DNA of 64,000 nt from the NCBI GenBank assembly GCA_944474755.1, contig OX104115.1, positions 67,494,993 through 67,558,992 on the forward strand, read 5' to 3'. The notes under the pieces are model-generated. The model was not told the DNA's origin. It did not search any database and saw only the letters and a list, made by a program, of their open reading frames with translations. Below, piece after piece: positions 46,770-59,204 of the stretch (its first letter is position 1; the number at the start of each line of letters is the position of its first letter). Origin of the DNA: Limnoperna fortunei. Lineage: Eukaryota; Mollusca; Bivalvia; Mytilida; Modiolidae. Both the position numbers and the translations under genes were made by a program.

Positions 46770-46918
46770 ACTTCAGACAAGGTGGGGTAAATCTTAATTG
46801 CCAATGATTGCTGGATTTTCTGCCAAAAGTCGGGGATACTCACGGGATCTTTGATTCCCCCAATAAAATTGTATGATGAAAAAATTGCTGAAAGTCGCCT
46901 TAAAAGTCGACAACAAAT
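46770..46918 (+). repeat. SINE-A 3' fragment
   Basis: gtcggggatactcacggg, ccccaataaaattgtatg and aaaaaattgctgaaagtcgc are recognisable; the head is absent. Confidence 0.6.
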
Positions 46919-47710
46919 AAGTTTCACATAAAAAAATATCTAAACTACTGCACATACGTAATGATTATGTAACAATGCGTCTAATATATATAATTTAATA
47001 ATTTTCATTCAATATGTTTAAGTTAGATCAATGGATTTTAATACGTATCTCTTATATTATTATGGTCCAAACATAACATGCGTAAAGTTTATTTATGAGA
47101 ACTTTTTGAAGACTAACATAAATGTTTTCAAACCGTCAGACTTAAACGAACCTTAAAGTGATAGCGATAATTGGTTACCTTTATATCAATAATATAGTTT
47201 CTTTAGATTGAAAAATATTGGTTAACATACGTTAAACGTTTTCTGGAACTAATCAGTTATAACAACATTTCTTAATTTCTTCTCCACAACAAAAAACTCA
47301 CTCTCTGCAGCTTACGAATGAATTTTAATCCTACATTTATTTTTGGAGTTTTAAATTTTTATAATATTTAAAGCGTAAACCTGATTTCAGTGTAAGCTAT
47401 ATAACATATAGGTTTGACAAGTCAAGGTCACAAAAATAAAAGGTAAAATATATTTTTAGTCTATTTAAATTTAAACACATGAGGTATAATTTTGAAATAT
47501 TCAAACCGCGAAAATATTTTTACGCATTGAATTTGAGTTATTCACAACACATTGACTTGTTCTATTTAAGAAAGGCCGGGGTGAGCAGCATATGATTTAT
47601 TTAAAGCATATGCATGCACTATGTTTATATATGCTGTTCATTTTGGTAAGAAAATTATTCATGTGAAATAAATTATTTGTTGGAAAAAAGTTTATTTTAA
47701 AATAAGTTTA
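46919..47710. other. Intergenic stretch, nothing recognised
   Basis: AT-rich; no gene or repeat supported. Confidence 0.35.
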
Positions 47711-47878
47711 CTGCTGACACGGTGTACTCGACTCCAATCTAATTTGACTTTTTCTACCGCATGTCAGGGGTTTTCTTCGGGTACTTCGGCTTCTTTTCCC
47801 AATAAAAACTGGACGGCTTGATATAGCTGAAAATTTTTTATAAGTGGCGTTAAACACCATTCAAACAAACAAACAATC
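47711..47878 (+). repeat. SINE-A, 5' truncated
   Basis: Runs from acggtgtactcgactccaat through caataaaaactggacggc to ggcgttaaacaccattcaaa with a caaac tail. The head is missing. Confidence 0.8.
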
Positions 47879-47960
47879 GAATATTGGAAGGCAAAAAAGG
47901 GAAACAACTGCTACGTGCATGTATTGAATTGTTAAGAAAATATACGTTACAAGCGGACAT

Positions 47961-48063
47961 ATATACACCCTGCTGGCAGTAATGCTCGAACCTGCAACCT
48001 CATTGTTGACAGGCACGTGATCAATAGTAGATGACTTACAACCTTAACCACTTGGCCACCGAG
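47961..48063 (-). repeat. SINE-A head fragment
   Basis: Holds the tRNA-like end only, minus strand: accctgctggcagtaatgct, ctcgaacctgcaacctc and taaccacttggccaccgag. Confidence 0.75.
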
Positions 48064-48164
48064 AAACCTGGTTCGTGTTTGGTTTGTCAGAATTATCTCA
48101 TATTTTCATGGAGACTTTGTACGTCGAGAAGACTATTTAAAATTTGACTAAACTAAACTAAACT

Positions 48165-48290
48165 CTAAACTTAACTGTCATTGATTGCCATTTTCCTTAC
48201 CAGTGGTCAGGGTTTTATTGGTACTACGACTTTCTCCCCAAATAATAATTAGACGCCATAATGGCAGCAACAAATGCTGAAGGCGATGTA
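48165..48290 (+). repeat. SINE-A 3' fragment
   Basis: gattgccattttccttacca, gtggtcagggtttta, aataataattagacgccata and atgctgaaggcgatg are decayed SINE-A 3' words. An 87-codon frame starting at 48261 begins inside it and is not considered a gene. Confidence 0.55.
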
Positions 48291-50318
48291 AATATATGCA
48301 AAGAAACAAAAATTTATTTGTTTCGGTATTTCCACGAACCGGTGTCATTATTTATTTACAAGTTCATGCATAATTGTTGTCAATATGCAGAAGCAGGTAC
48401 GATAGTTTCAAATGTTTTAATGCAATATTCAGTGGCGGATTCTAGATTTTTCATAATGTGGACCCGCACTTCAAGAGTTCTTAGGGCGCACCTCGACAGA
48501 AGCTGGATACATTTTTTTTCGTAATCACAGGCTTATAGACGCACGGTGCGTCCGCCATATATGATCCTTCGTAAGTGGTCCGGGCACCCGCAGATCTTTC
48601 TAAAAATGATATTGTTTCTACATGGTGACCAAATCTTACATTTTTTTTAAATTGCCGTACTAATATATACTAGGAAAACTCTTTTTGCGAAAACCTCCTC
48701 TGTCACAAATATCATCCAAAATACTTTTAAGATAAATTTAATTTAATTTAAAACCTCGGAATGTAACATGCCAAACATTCCAACACAAAACAAACAATTC
48801 TAATTTCATTAAGGTCATGATTTTGGATATTATCAAGTCAAGTAAAAATTTCATTCCTCAATTACTGTTTCTTTTAACGTATGTAACCCCGTTCACGGAA
48901 GCTACCTAGGCGACCTGGATGCGGGGCTACACAGGTATTCTTTGATATAAGGACTAGATGCTAATACACAATACGTAAACTAAGAGATTATTACCCTCGT
49001 TAACATCAAACTTTTCAATGGATATGTCACTTAAGAGTTATATTGTTTATAACTTTAAAAGTTAAAATAATGAGTCCATAATTTCATAACTTCTCCAGCT
49101 GCAGTGTGGACATACATGTACTTTCGTTTGATATTTTTATTGTAATATGGTACAGTGATCGTAGATTTGAATTCAGAATTTGTAACAAAAGAGTAATTGT
49201 TGGCATGGATGCTTTAAAACTATTACTTGTGATACACGTGCATATAGCTGTAACCGGGACAGGTAGGTTTTCTATATTTATAATAAATATCAAACTACCA
49301 AAGTTAAAAAAATATTATATTCGAACAAACAAATTGACTAGAAAAAAAAACGAAACACAATAATAGTCTTACCATACTCACAATATATTTAACATTTTTT
49401 ACTTGTGCATATGTAATGCCATTTTTTTCTATTAAAAGAGTTTAGCTTTACGTTCCGATTAAAATGTACATTTTCAACAGAAATTATTATCTTGATTTTT
49501 CTTCTGATTCAATGCGTTACAAATACAAATATAAATAGTATTTATATATATCATTTGGGTTTTCCTATTTATTTTAAAATAATAACTCTTATAGGCAATT
49601 TATTTTCTGTAACTGTAACTAAAGAGTAAAAAGAAGAAATGTTTATAGGAACAAATATTGCATTTAGTCCATATAAAAAAACGAACTTCATTGTTTGATA
49701 ATTTTCTGATTATGTTAAAATTAACCTTTACTCCCTTTTTAATGTTACTGAAAAAAAGTAGTACTAGTAACTACTGTTTAAAGATAAAAAATTAATGCAC
49801 TGTCTGGCATTAGCACATAAATTTAGGGTGAAAAATAAAATAAAACAAACAACAAGTAAATACAAAAACAATTGTTTCTAATTTTAAATGCTTATATGTT
49901 TGTTTATTACCCTTCGTTAAATATATGTATATTAAAAATGTATATTTTAAAGTTATTTTCTGGTAAAAAATAAAAGGTTTCTGAACTGGATCTCACCTAA
50001 AAAATGTTATATTTTTAAACATGAAATGCATCCATGGTTTATCCTGAAAAGCAAGCTAACATATAATATGATTTTACAAGATCATTGTTAGAATCCTTGA
50101 ATTTTCTAATAGAGGCTCAAATGTGAACAGGAAGTTAATGACTGCATCAGTTAGATGTTTTATAGACACGACACTAATGAATGTTTTGTACCTCAAGTGT
50201 ATATAGTGCTTCATGTCGCAGAAATGCATTAAGTTTGCTTATTCTTTGTAAATGTGGTAAGAAATGACATACTGAGCAATTAAACCAATTTAACGGTTCA
50301 GTTTTGTTTAAAATGTTT
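48291..50318. other. Intergenic stretch, nothing recognised
   Basis: Short frames only; no splice-bounded exon that I can support. Confidence 0.35.
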
Positions 50319-50581
50319 TGTTTGTTTGTTTGATGCTGTTTAACGCCACTTTCAGCAATTTTTCAGCTATGTCATGGCGTCCAGTTTTTATTGGGGGAGG
50401 AAGCAGGAGTACCCGGAGAGAACCCCCGACCTGCGGTAGGAAAACTGGCAATCCTTGACAATTAAGATTGGAGTCGAGTACACCCTGCCCGCAGTGAGAA
50501 TCGAACCCGCAATCTCAGTGTTGACAGACCACGTGATCAATAGTAGAAGAACTACCTTGACCACTCGGCCACCGAGGCCCC
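50319..50581 (-). mobile_element. SINE-A, near full length
   Basis: Minus-strand copy with complete head, core (attgggggaggaagcaggag) and tail. Very close to the copy at 43819-44086. Confidence 0.9.
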
Positions 50582-51295
50582 TTGTTTAAAATGGAGGGAC
50601 AAGGAAGTCTATATATAAAAAGAAGCAAACAAATACCTATAAAATGAAAACTAGTTTATTTCGTCTGATAAAGGTTGTATAAGACACCATCTGCCGTTTT
50701 TTCTGTAAATCTTAGAATTGATATTATATTAAGGGAAAAAAATAATAATATTAATTGTTTTTATTATTTATCCGCTTAGTTCCAAAAAAAAATAAAAATA
50801 TATATTAATGAAAGATTTATACCAGACTACCATATCAATTTATTAATTATTTAATAATAAAGTTTAGCGTAAACGAGTTCGGTATAATCAAAAACAACGA
50901 AAATGAAATTTTAACAAGGGAGGCAATTCTGACAAAAAGTCGCAAGTTTTAGTATTTGTTTTCCAATGGACAAAAATTAACTTAGGGAACTATATTTTTC
51001 TTTCCAGCACTAAAACAATGTAAATCAATTGCTTGACATTATAATGCAAATTAAGAAAATTTCATAAAATAGAATATGGTCAATCAATTAAATAAATTCA
51101 GTGCTGTTTTATTGTCTTATTTCTCTGTACGAACTTGTAGAAAATCAATGTTCGGGCTTAACCTCTCGGATACCCTTATTTAATTTTTTTTTATTTAAAA
51201 AAAAACAAACTTAACTATTCGTCAAATTTGAAGAAATTTATTATCAAATTATTTTCAGTGTTTTCCCCTTGAAAATCAAATTTCCCGCTCTTTTA

Positions 51296-51386
51296 ACTGT
51301 CCCATCCTATGTACAACGCTGCCGACCATGCAATCGTCCTGAATAAGCTGAAATACTGCTTACTTTACGTTAATAAATCATTCCAA
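51296..51386 (+). repeat. SINE-B 3' fragment
   Basis: gtcctgaataagctgaaatact, gcttactttacgttaataaatc and the preceding tcccatcctatg fit the SINE-B 3' end. Confidence 0.55.
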
Positions 51387-53041
51387 CATGAAATTATTGT
51401 AAAATCGACATTAACGCTCTTTAAGTGCCATAACACAGATCTATTTATTTGATCCTTACAACATTTCCGTTTCAAAGCACGATTCAGTACCGAGGTCAAC
51501 CTCGACAGAAACACATTACATCCTAACAGATATAGAACAGACATATTAGTATTTGTTTGTGCATTTCACGCTAGTTTTTCAATACTTTGTAATTTTCAAC
51601 CTTTTTTTTCCTGTGTGATATTATCACAATGTAAATAAATGTGATTTAAAACTTATACAGGACACTTTCGGTTGCAGAGAAATTTCCTTATATAAATAAA
51701 ACTTGTATTGTACACAAACAACGTACTTCTGACTATTAAGATAAACAGATATGATTCGAAACAAAGGAATTCTTGAGTGTTCTGTATATAAACCTTGTTA
51801 GGGAAAATTCCATAAGCTGTCAGAAGCATTATTCATTTGAAGTTGGAACTTGACCAGATCAAACTCGGACAAGTGACCACATATTGATCAAATATTTCAT
51901 CAATGTCTCATCAAAGAGATTTTCCTAACGCATTAGAAAAGTTACAAAAACCACCAGACGATCTTTAATTTAAACAACCAACCGTTTGTGACGTCGGAGA
52001 TTTTTTTTTTGGGTGGGGGGGGGGGGGGACTAAACTTGCTCGGTGTACCTAAAACTCGTAATATATACCTCGTACATTACTTTCCGTGTAATATTAGTTA
52101 CACAGGCAAATGCTGAAATAATACTATATTTATACATGGTTAATGAATTTTATATTGAGCGTGCGAAAAGCCCAGTCTCCATATAAAATATACTAACTGT
52201 TTTATAGGTCAGCAACTGCATGTGTAACGAAGATATCCTAACGGTATTCAATCAAAATCATTTTTAAGTCTGTAAGTTTCAATGTAAAACAAGGAAGCCA
52301 ACTCTCACCTACTGACCATGTATACAATCCACTATCCTTGCATATAAAATATGAGGTCACCACGTGACATCAATAACCCAATCCAGAACGCAGTTACTTA
52401 CCGGAGGTAGAATATATCGCGTTTATGGTGTTGTATATGTTATAACTTTGGTATCTTAACTCAACGACCGACTACAGAAAGTATTTTCCGTCTTGCGCCG
52501 ACAATTTAAATTGCCCTGAATTAACGGATATGTAGAAACACATTCCACTTCATTTTTCAATTTCTATAATACTCGACAAGCTTTGAGTAGCTAATTAATA
52601 AACATATATTATTTGTCGTGTAATAGAAACTGGATACGTCCCTGTCAGAATGACAACTTTGTATTAGTGAACGTGTAACATATCTCGTTTATGCATTTAA
52701 CACTAAATACAGTGTTGGCTTATTTCATTTTTAAGTTGCAATAACGTATTTAACAATTCATTGGTCCGTTGTTCAACACTCAATTACGTCGATCAGTTAA
52801 TTAGCAAAAACATACAATCACCTGCATTTATGTACAATGTTTGTCAAAATTTACACAGAAAACTCTTAAGTTAAACTATAATTATTTCACATGAAAACTT
52901 TCCTTTGAAACAACTATTTTATTGTGATTTAAAATTTTTATTTTAAATCAATTTATCGAATGTTGAACAACAAACACCAGAAAAAATGCAGAATAAAACG
53001 TTGTTAATTTATAAAAGTGAAATATATTTACTTCATTTTAG
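51387..53041. other. Intergenic stretch with a T/G homopolymer
   Basis: At about 52000-52030 there is a run of about 11 T followed by G runs broken by one T. Nothing else is recognised until the exon at 53042. Confidence 0.4.
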
Positions 53042-53179
53042 CAAAACTTCTGGACTCGTGTACATTATCTACAGACTGTCCCCAGAATTCTACCTGTATA
53101 GAGCGTGGCTGTGATGGACGAATGTGTGTATGTCAAGGTAATTCGATGCCATCAGAAGACCTAACAACGTGCTTTCAGA
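53042..53179 (+). CDS. Isolated EB/EGF-like cysteine-rich exon
   Basis: A 138-base exon bounded by an acceptor (cttcattttag, ending 53041) and a donor (gtaagt from 53180). Both junctions are phase 1, the usual arrangement for shuffled extracellular modules. It reads LLDSCTLSTDCPQNSTCIE, then CDGRMCVCQGN and ends DLTTCFQ; the pattern is C-x5-C-x5-C-x4-C-x3-C-x1-C, then a last Cys. This fits an EB-type or EGF-like module of a secreted or membrane protein. No partner exon is found with confidence to either side; a cysteine-containing stretch at 58085-58152 is a weak candidate. The 5' end of an R repeat begins in the intron right behind the donor. Confidence 0.6.
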
Positions 53180-53184
53180 GTAAG

Positions 53185-55880
53185 TCATTAAGGTCTTTCC
53201 CACTTCCAGTGGGAAGACCTTCTTGCTTTTGCTTTGATTATTATTTTTTTTTTTTTTTTCCGCCAACTTTCAAAACCAAACAGTTTAAAAAGTACGCGAC
53301 ATATCTTTTTGGTCTTTCGTGACAAGTTTTGGGCACTGAAAGTCTATTCGGAATTCACCCTGTGAAATCGAAACATTTTTCTTTACGGAGTTATCTGCCC
53401 AAACACCGAAAACCTTGTTATCGCGTAATCTCTGGAACTATAACAGATACAAGAAAACTGAAAAGTGACAAATGTTAAGGAACTTTTGAGACAACTTTAT
53501 GACATATTTTGGCTAAAAATTTCTGACTAGCGAAGGCGAGCGGTATCCCTTGAATGTTTCAATGACTCCGCTTATCACAAAAACTCACAAACCGTAAGTC
53601 GAAATCAGGAATGGTCTTCACCATTTGTCTTCCTGTGACACATCCTTAAAGAAAATCTCAAAGTCAAAGTTCACAAGTGACCTCGACCTTAGGCCTCCAA
53701 TCTTGTTATCATTACAACTCAAAAACTGTAAAAGATAGAAGAAGACAATAAATGGCAAAAATACTCCTCTCATCAAGGCCTTCATTTGTTACATTTGCTC
53801 CGAAACTGTTCTATGAACCGTTTTCGAGTTCGAGCCCTTGACTCATTTCGGTAAATCAGTTTTTTGCTTAAAACTTGAAAACAGTTAGAGATAATATAGT
53901 AAACAAGTATACATAAAGTGATCCTCTTATCAAGACCTTCATTTAGTATAATTGGGTCCAAGACTGTTCTATGAACCGTTTTCGAGTTATTGGCCTTGAT
54001 GTGTTTCGGTTATTCGGTTTTTTGCTTTTAACTCGAAAACGTTTAGAGATAATATAGTAAACAAGTAACATAAAGTGATCCTCTCATCAAGACCTTCATT
54101 TAGTATAATTGGGTCCAAGACTGTTCTATAAACCGTTTTCGAGTTATTGGCCTTGATGTGTTTCGGTTATTCGGTTTTTAGCTTTAAACTCGAAAACGGT
54201 TAGAGATAATATAGTAAACAAGTATATATAAAGTGATCCTCTCATCAAGACCTTTATTTAGTATAATTGTGTCCAAGACTGTTCTATGAACCGTTTTCGA
54301 GTTATTGGCCTTGATGTGTTTCGGTTATTCGGTTTTTGGCTTTTAACTCGAAAACGGTTAGAGATAATATAGTAAACAAGTAATATAAAGTGATCCTCTC
54401 ATCAAGACCTTCATTTAGTATATTGGGTCCAAGACTGTTCTATGAACCGTTTTCGAGTTATTGGCCTTGATGTGTTTTGGTTATTCGGTTTTTGGCTTTT
54501 AACTCGAAAACGGTTAGAGATAATATAGTAAACAAGTATACATAAAGTGATCCTCTCATCAAGACCTTCATTTAATATAATGGGTCCAGGACTGTTCTAT
54601 GAACCGTTTTCGAGTTATTGGCCTTGATGTGTTTCGGTTATTCGGTTTTTGGCTTTTACCTCGAAAACGGTTAGAGATAATATAGTAAACAAGTATACAT
54701 AAAGTGATCCTCTCATTAAGACCTTCATTTAGTATAAGAGTCTGAGACTGTTCTATGAACCGTTTTCGAGTTATTGGCCTTGATGTGTTTCGGTTATTTG
54801 GTTTTTGGCTTTTAACTCGAAAACGGTTGGAGATAATATAGTAAACAAATATACATAAAGTGATCCTCTCATCAAGACCTTCATTTAGTATCATTAGGTC
54901 CAGAACTGTTTTATGAACCGTTTTTGAGTTATTGGCCTTGATGTGTTTTGGTTATTCAGTTTTTGGCTTTTAACTCGAAAACGGTTAGAGATAATATAGT
55001 AAACAAATAACATAAAGTGATCCTCTCATCAAGACCTTCATTTAGTATAATTGTGTCCAAGACTGTTCTATGAACCGTTTTCGAGTTATTGGCCTTGATG
55101 TGTTTCGTTATTCGGTTTTTGGCTTCTAACTCGAAAACGGTTAGAGATAATATAGTAAACAAATATACATAAAGTGATCCTCTCATTAAGACCTTCATTT
55201 AGTATAAGAGTCTGAGACTGTTCTATGAACTGTTTTCGAGTTATTGGCCTTGATGCGTTTCGGTTATTTGGTTTTTGGCTTTTAACTTGAAAACGGTTAG
55301 AGATAATATAGTAAACAAATATACATAAGTGATCCTCTCATCAAGACCTTCATTTAGTATAATTAGGTCCAGGACTGTTCTATGAACCGTTTTCGAGTTA
55401 TTGGCCTTGATGTGTTTCGGTTATTCAGTTTTTTGCTTTTAACTCGAAAACGGTTAGAGATAATATAGTAAACAAGTATACATAAAGTGATCCTCTCATC
55501 AAGACCTTCGATTAGTATAATTGGGTCCAGGACTGTTCTATGAACCGTTTTCGAGTTATTGGCCTTGATGTGTTTCGGTTATTTGGTTTTTGGCTTTTAA
55601 CTCGAAAACGGTTAGATATAATATAGTAAACAAGTATACATAAAGTGATCCTCTCATCAAGACCTTCATTTAGTATCATTAGGTCCAGAACTGTTTTATG
55701 AACCGTTTTCGAGTTATTGGCCTTGATGTGCTTTGGTTATTCAGTTTTTGGCTTTTAACTCGAAAACGGTTAGAGATAATATAGTAAACATATAGGATGA
55801 CTGTGATAAACAAGTCAAGACATTCAATTCAAGAGCAAAGTCATATCGTTATGGGTTGCCATTTTCAAAATGTTCTCTAT
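53185..55880 (+). repeat. Repeat family R, copy expanded by an internal array
   Basis: Starts with the hairpin aaggtctttcccactt / agtgggaagacctt (53191-53222), then a T-run and ccgccaactttcaaaacc. The body has the R landmarks gacaagttttgggcactg, ttatctgcccaaacaccgaa, gcgaaggcgagcggtatccc and accttaggcctccaatc. After the tandem array it continues at 55790 with aaacatataggatgac and acaagtcaagacattcaatt, which match 59790-59845 of the R copy that has no array. Confidence 0.85.
53760..55795 (+). repeat. Tandem array, about 13 units of about 157 bp
   Basis: The unit word agagataatatagtaaaca recurs near 53887, 54044, 54202, 54360, 54517, 54674, 54831, 54985, 55142, 55299, 55456, 55613 and 55772. 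Each unit has cctctcatcaagaccttcat, actgttctatgaaccg and the inverted pair aaccgttttcgagtta / taactcgaaaacggtt, a perfect 16-base stem around a loop of about 45 bases. Units differ by scattered substitutions; the first and last are the most diverged. The minus-strand open frames in it are by-products. Confidence 0.95.
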
Positions 55881-57574
55881 CATTTACTGTTTTTATAAAA
55901 TAATATAAAAACTATACAAGTTTGAAGTAGACAATAAATAGGAAAAATGTTGGACTTTTCAAAAATATACAAATATTTGAAAGGAAAAGCAGTAGGTACC
56001 ATTAGTCGATTTTCAGTTAATGCCCTTGAATCATTACAGAATGTGGTTCTTGACTGGTAACTTGTAAACCATTACAGATACTGTAATAGACATGCATATT
56101 AAACGGAATCAGTGTTTTGAGCCTTGGTTTAATACACGGAACCATAGATTTGATTTTTATCAATCTGTTCTATATCGAGTATTAAATCAAGTATATTGAG
56201 GCACAAGAATGAAAATTCTTATGTATTTATAAATAAAATGCTTACCTAATGGCAGATTTATATCCCTGTATCAAGATATTAGTACTTTTTGTCTTAGATT
56301 GGGGTATGCATTTGAGATTTAAAATTGTTCAATGATGGATGATTAAAAATAGGTAATAATCTATATTCAAATTGTTTGTACCATAAACAACTAACTTTTG
56401 ACAAAAACTAATAAAATAATGAACATTTAGAGTGTGCAATTATTGTCGAATAAAGACAACATGCACTTTGTTACATAAATGTATAATTTGCTTTATCGGT
56501 AATTTGTTACAATTTCCTTTGATCTTTACTACCAATAAAATTAGTATCAACGCTCAGTAGAACAACGACCAGTGATACTAGAAATTATCAGCTGTTGGTC
56601 ATTTGTCTTGCGCGAACACATTGCGGAAGAATCTGCCTTACTTTTTGACGAATCGCGCATCACTGACCAAAGCTCATAAATATTAAGGAAAACAAACATC
56701 ACGAAAGAAACAATACATCTATGCTGCAATTAATCAGACCTGTCCAGACACTAAGAAGTGTTACAAAATATAATACACAACACACAATCAGTATCTAGGG
56801 AGTATCTTATTCGTCTCCTGAAATAAGAATAACGATCAATGTACATTCAATACCCCCCCTTTTAACTTGCTTTTTTTGTATGGCAGTACACTCGAATTTC
56901 GGCGATAAACGGGTCTTGACAGTGTATCGCTTTAACAGCGTTTAATTTGGTTGAAACATATGTTTATCATTAATAGAGAATAAAATGCAGGATATTTTAA
57001 CAGTACACCTCGTGTTGATCGCTAAATAAAGGAAGATTGCCGAAACATCGAGTATGTGACCGTAGACATAGTTGATAGGCTTTAGCCCTTTATACTATAG
57101 GCAACTAATTACTTGGTGTTACACAGGCAGAAATTTTCATTACATATTTATGGGGTACGGAATCAATATGGATTGATTTATCAATATCAGTAGCCCCATA
57201 AACGGAATAACTGACATGCACGCCAAGCCGGTCAGTGAAAGAAATCGTAATCAGAATCATTTCTCAAACATGATAACCTACCTCTTTAAACTTTTTCGTA
57301 ACGCTGTAAATGGTTTCAGATTGACATTTCCTCTCCATTCATTTGAAATTCCCTCCGGCTCCGTCCGCATAATCGCTTGAAGTTTTTGAATGATTGAGGT
57401 AGGAGTGACGTCATGTCAGACTGCATTACGCATAAAAATTGTACAAAAGAAGTAGTGCACAGATTCTTACCGTAAAAACGGCACTATTACAAAGCAAAAT
57501 AACCTCAAATATGTGAAAAAACGCAAACAAATAAAAAAAGTTGTATTTAAATTGAGAAATTACCGATAAAAAAA
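55881..57574. other. Intergenic stretch, nothing recognised
   Basis: No gene, repeat or splice-bounded exon that I can support. Confidence 0.35.
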
Positions 57575-57694
57575 TTATTAGTATTTTTTTTTCGCTTGAC
57601 AAGGATTATCAGGTCCATATCAGATTCGCTACGAGCTCATCTGATATAGACCTGATAATCCTAGCTTGTCTCGCGCAAAAAAATACTAATAATT
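57575..57694. repeat. 120-base fold-back hairpin
   Basis: The outer arms (ttattagtattttttt against aaaaaaatactaataa) and inner arms (ggattatcaggtccatatca against tgatatagacctgataatcc) pair around a centre cgctacgagctca. Short unpaired bases lie between. Same general design as 44752-44837, with a GAG-type centre, but a different sequence. Confidence 0.85.
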
Positions 57695-57984
57695 AATATA
57701 TATTAAACCAAATGTGCTAGTCATAAAAATGATTGAAATAATGTTAACTTACACATTTATACAGAAATAATAAATAATTAGCAATTGAAATGCAAGTTCT
57801 TAAAAATTTTTACACTAAACTAAGATTTTCATGAAAAATATGTAACACTGTGACATACATAGTAGCCTTACTTGAAAAAAAAAGAGATTTTTTTAAAAAG
57901 TATCCCACTTTTCCTTATTGTGTAATTATTAAATTTGACATATTTAATGACTCATTTTTGTTTTTTCCCCATCAAAAATAAGTA

Positions 57985-58160
57985 CACACAGTGCTTGAAA
58001 TTAGGATTTGCAACTCACTTGCCCGAATCCTGAACTTTTGGATTTTCTCCTATATATTCAATATAAATTTTATCAAAATTTCACTTGCCCGAAAGGATTT
58101 TTACTGGCCAGGGGCCAGCGGACTTGTGCTAATTTCGCAGACTGTACACAGGTATTTCAG
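57985..58160 (+). other. Repeat-like stretch with doubled cacttgcccgaa word
   Basis: The word cacttgcccgaa appears at about 58016 and 58082. The frame gives some cysteines (TCPKGFLLARGQRTCANFAD) up to a possible donor at 58153 (caggtatttc). I cannot tell a decayed repeat from an exon. Confidence 0.25.
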
Positions 58161-58749
58161 AATCATAGTAGCATAATATCAAGAAAATGTGGTCCAAAGG
58201 TTTCGTCTGATGCTTGATATTTTCTAAAATATTCTATCAAATGTACATGCATATCGTTACTATGTATGCTATTCTTAGTGTTCCAAATCTATTTAAAGGT
58301 CAAATGAATCTAGAAATTCAAACAAATTCAATGAAATCGAGTCGTCTGCAACTTACTTAATTACAACCATGGCCAGGAACGTCCTAAAATATGACTTCTA
58401 CATCATTTAAAGGTGTGCATAAAAGAAGGACTTTAGTCCCTGATATTATATGTTGGTGACGACAGAGCAAACATTGCTAATCATACATGACGGTTTAATT
58501 ATATAATCCATTTCCAATATTCAGTTGTCCTCAAAATGTAAAAATACCAACAAATACTAAAATTATCGACAGAAACAAGACAACTGGTTTCTGGTCAACA
58601 TTAAGCTACACAGAAAGTCATTTATATACATGTATAAATACCCCCATTTAGCAGCCATGTTTTCATTAATTTTTAGACTGATTTCAAAGAAATGGTTGGA
58701 AACAAGATACTTTTCATTCAAAATGCATAACTGACGAAAATAACTACAC
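58161..58749. other. Intergenic stretch, nothing recognised
   Basis: No supported feature. Confidence 0.3.
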
Positions 58750-59030
58750 TACACTTAGCCACTGAAATTATATTTAAAATTTTTCCTGTGAAACCGAAAC
58801 ATTTTTCTTAACAGTGTTATCTCCCCAAACACTGAAAACCTTGTAATAGCATAATCTCTGGAACTATTAAAGATAGAAGAAAACTGATGGTTGGTAAATG
58901 TAAATGGGCTTTATGAGACAACTTTATTGCATATAAAAAAATAGGGTTAACGTATACGAGTAACTGCTCTTGGAATATTTGACAATTCCGTTTAATAACA
59001 AAACTCATAAAATGTGTCATTCGGAAACAC
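58750..59030 (+). repeat. Repeat family R, partial copy
   Basis: cctgtgaaaccgaaacattt, agtgttatctccccaaacac, ggaactattaaagatagaag, gacaactttattgcatat and aacaaaactcataaaatg match the left half of R. Confidence 0.75.
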
Positions 59031-59204
59031 CTATGGTCATCTGACGACTAAACGCTTTGAAAATGGCATTAACTAGCGGTTTGGTTAGTAACTTGCGGTT
59101 TTTTAAAATGTCACTTCCGGTTGACAAAAATCCCAGTGCAGCCATATGTTTTGAATTCATTTCCTGTCAAAAGAGATGAATTACCGGTTTTGAAACATTA
59201 CATT

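Noticed and set aside
48261..48524. 87-codon frame starting with ATG
   Set aside because: The start falls inside a decayed SINE-A fragment and the rest has no recognisable motif or splice support.
54568..55198. Minus-strand open frames of 80-108 codons in the satellite
   Set aside because: They follow the repeat unit, whose length is not a multiple of three, and carry no domain; they are by-products of low stop density.
53760..55795. CRISPR-like array
   Set aside because: Units are about 157 bp, directly adjacent without unique spacers, and the setting is animal DNA.
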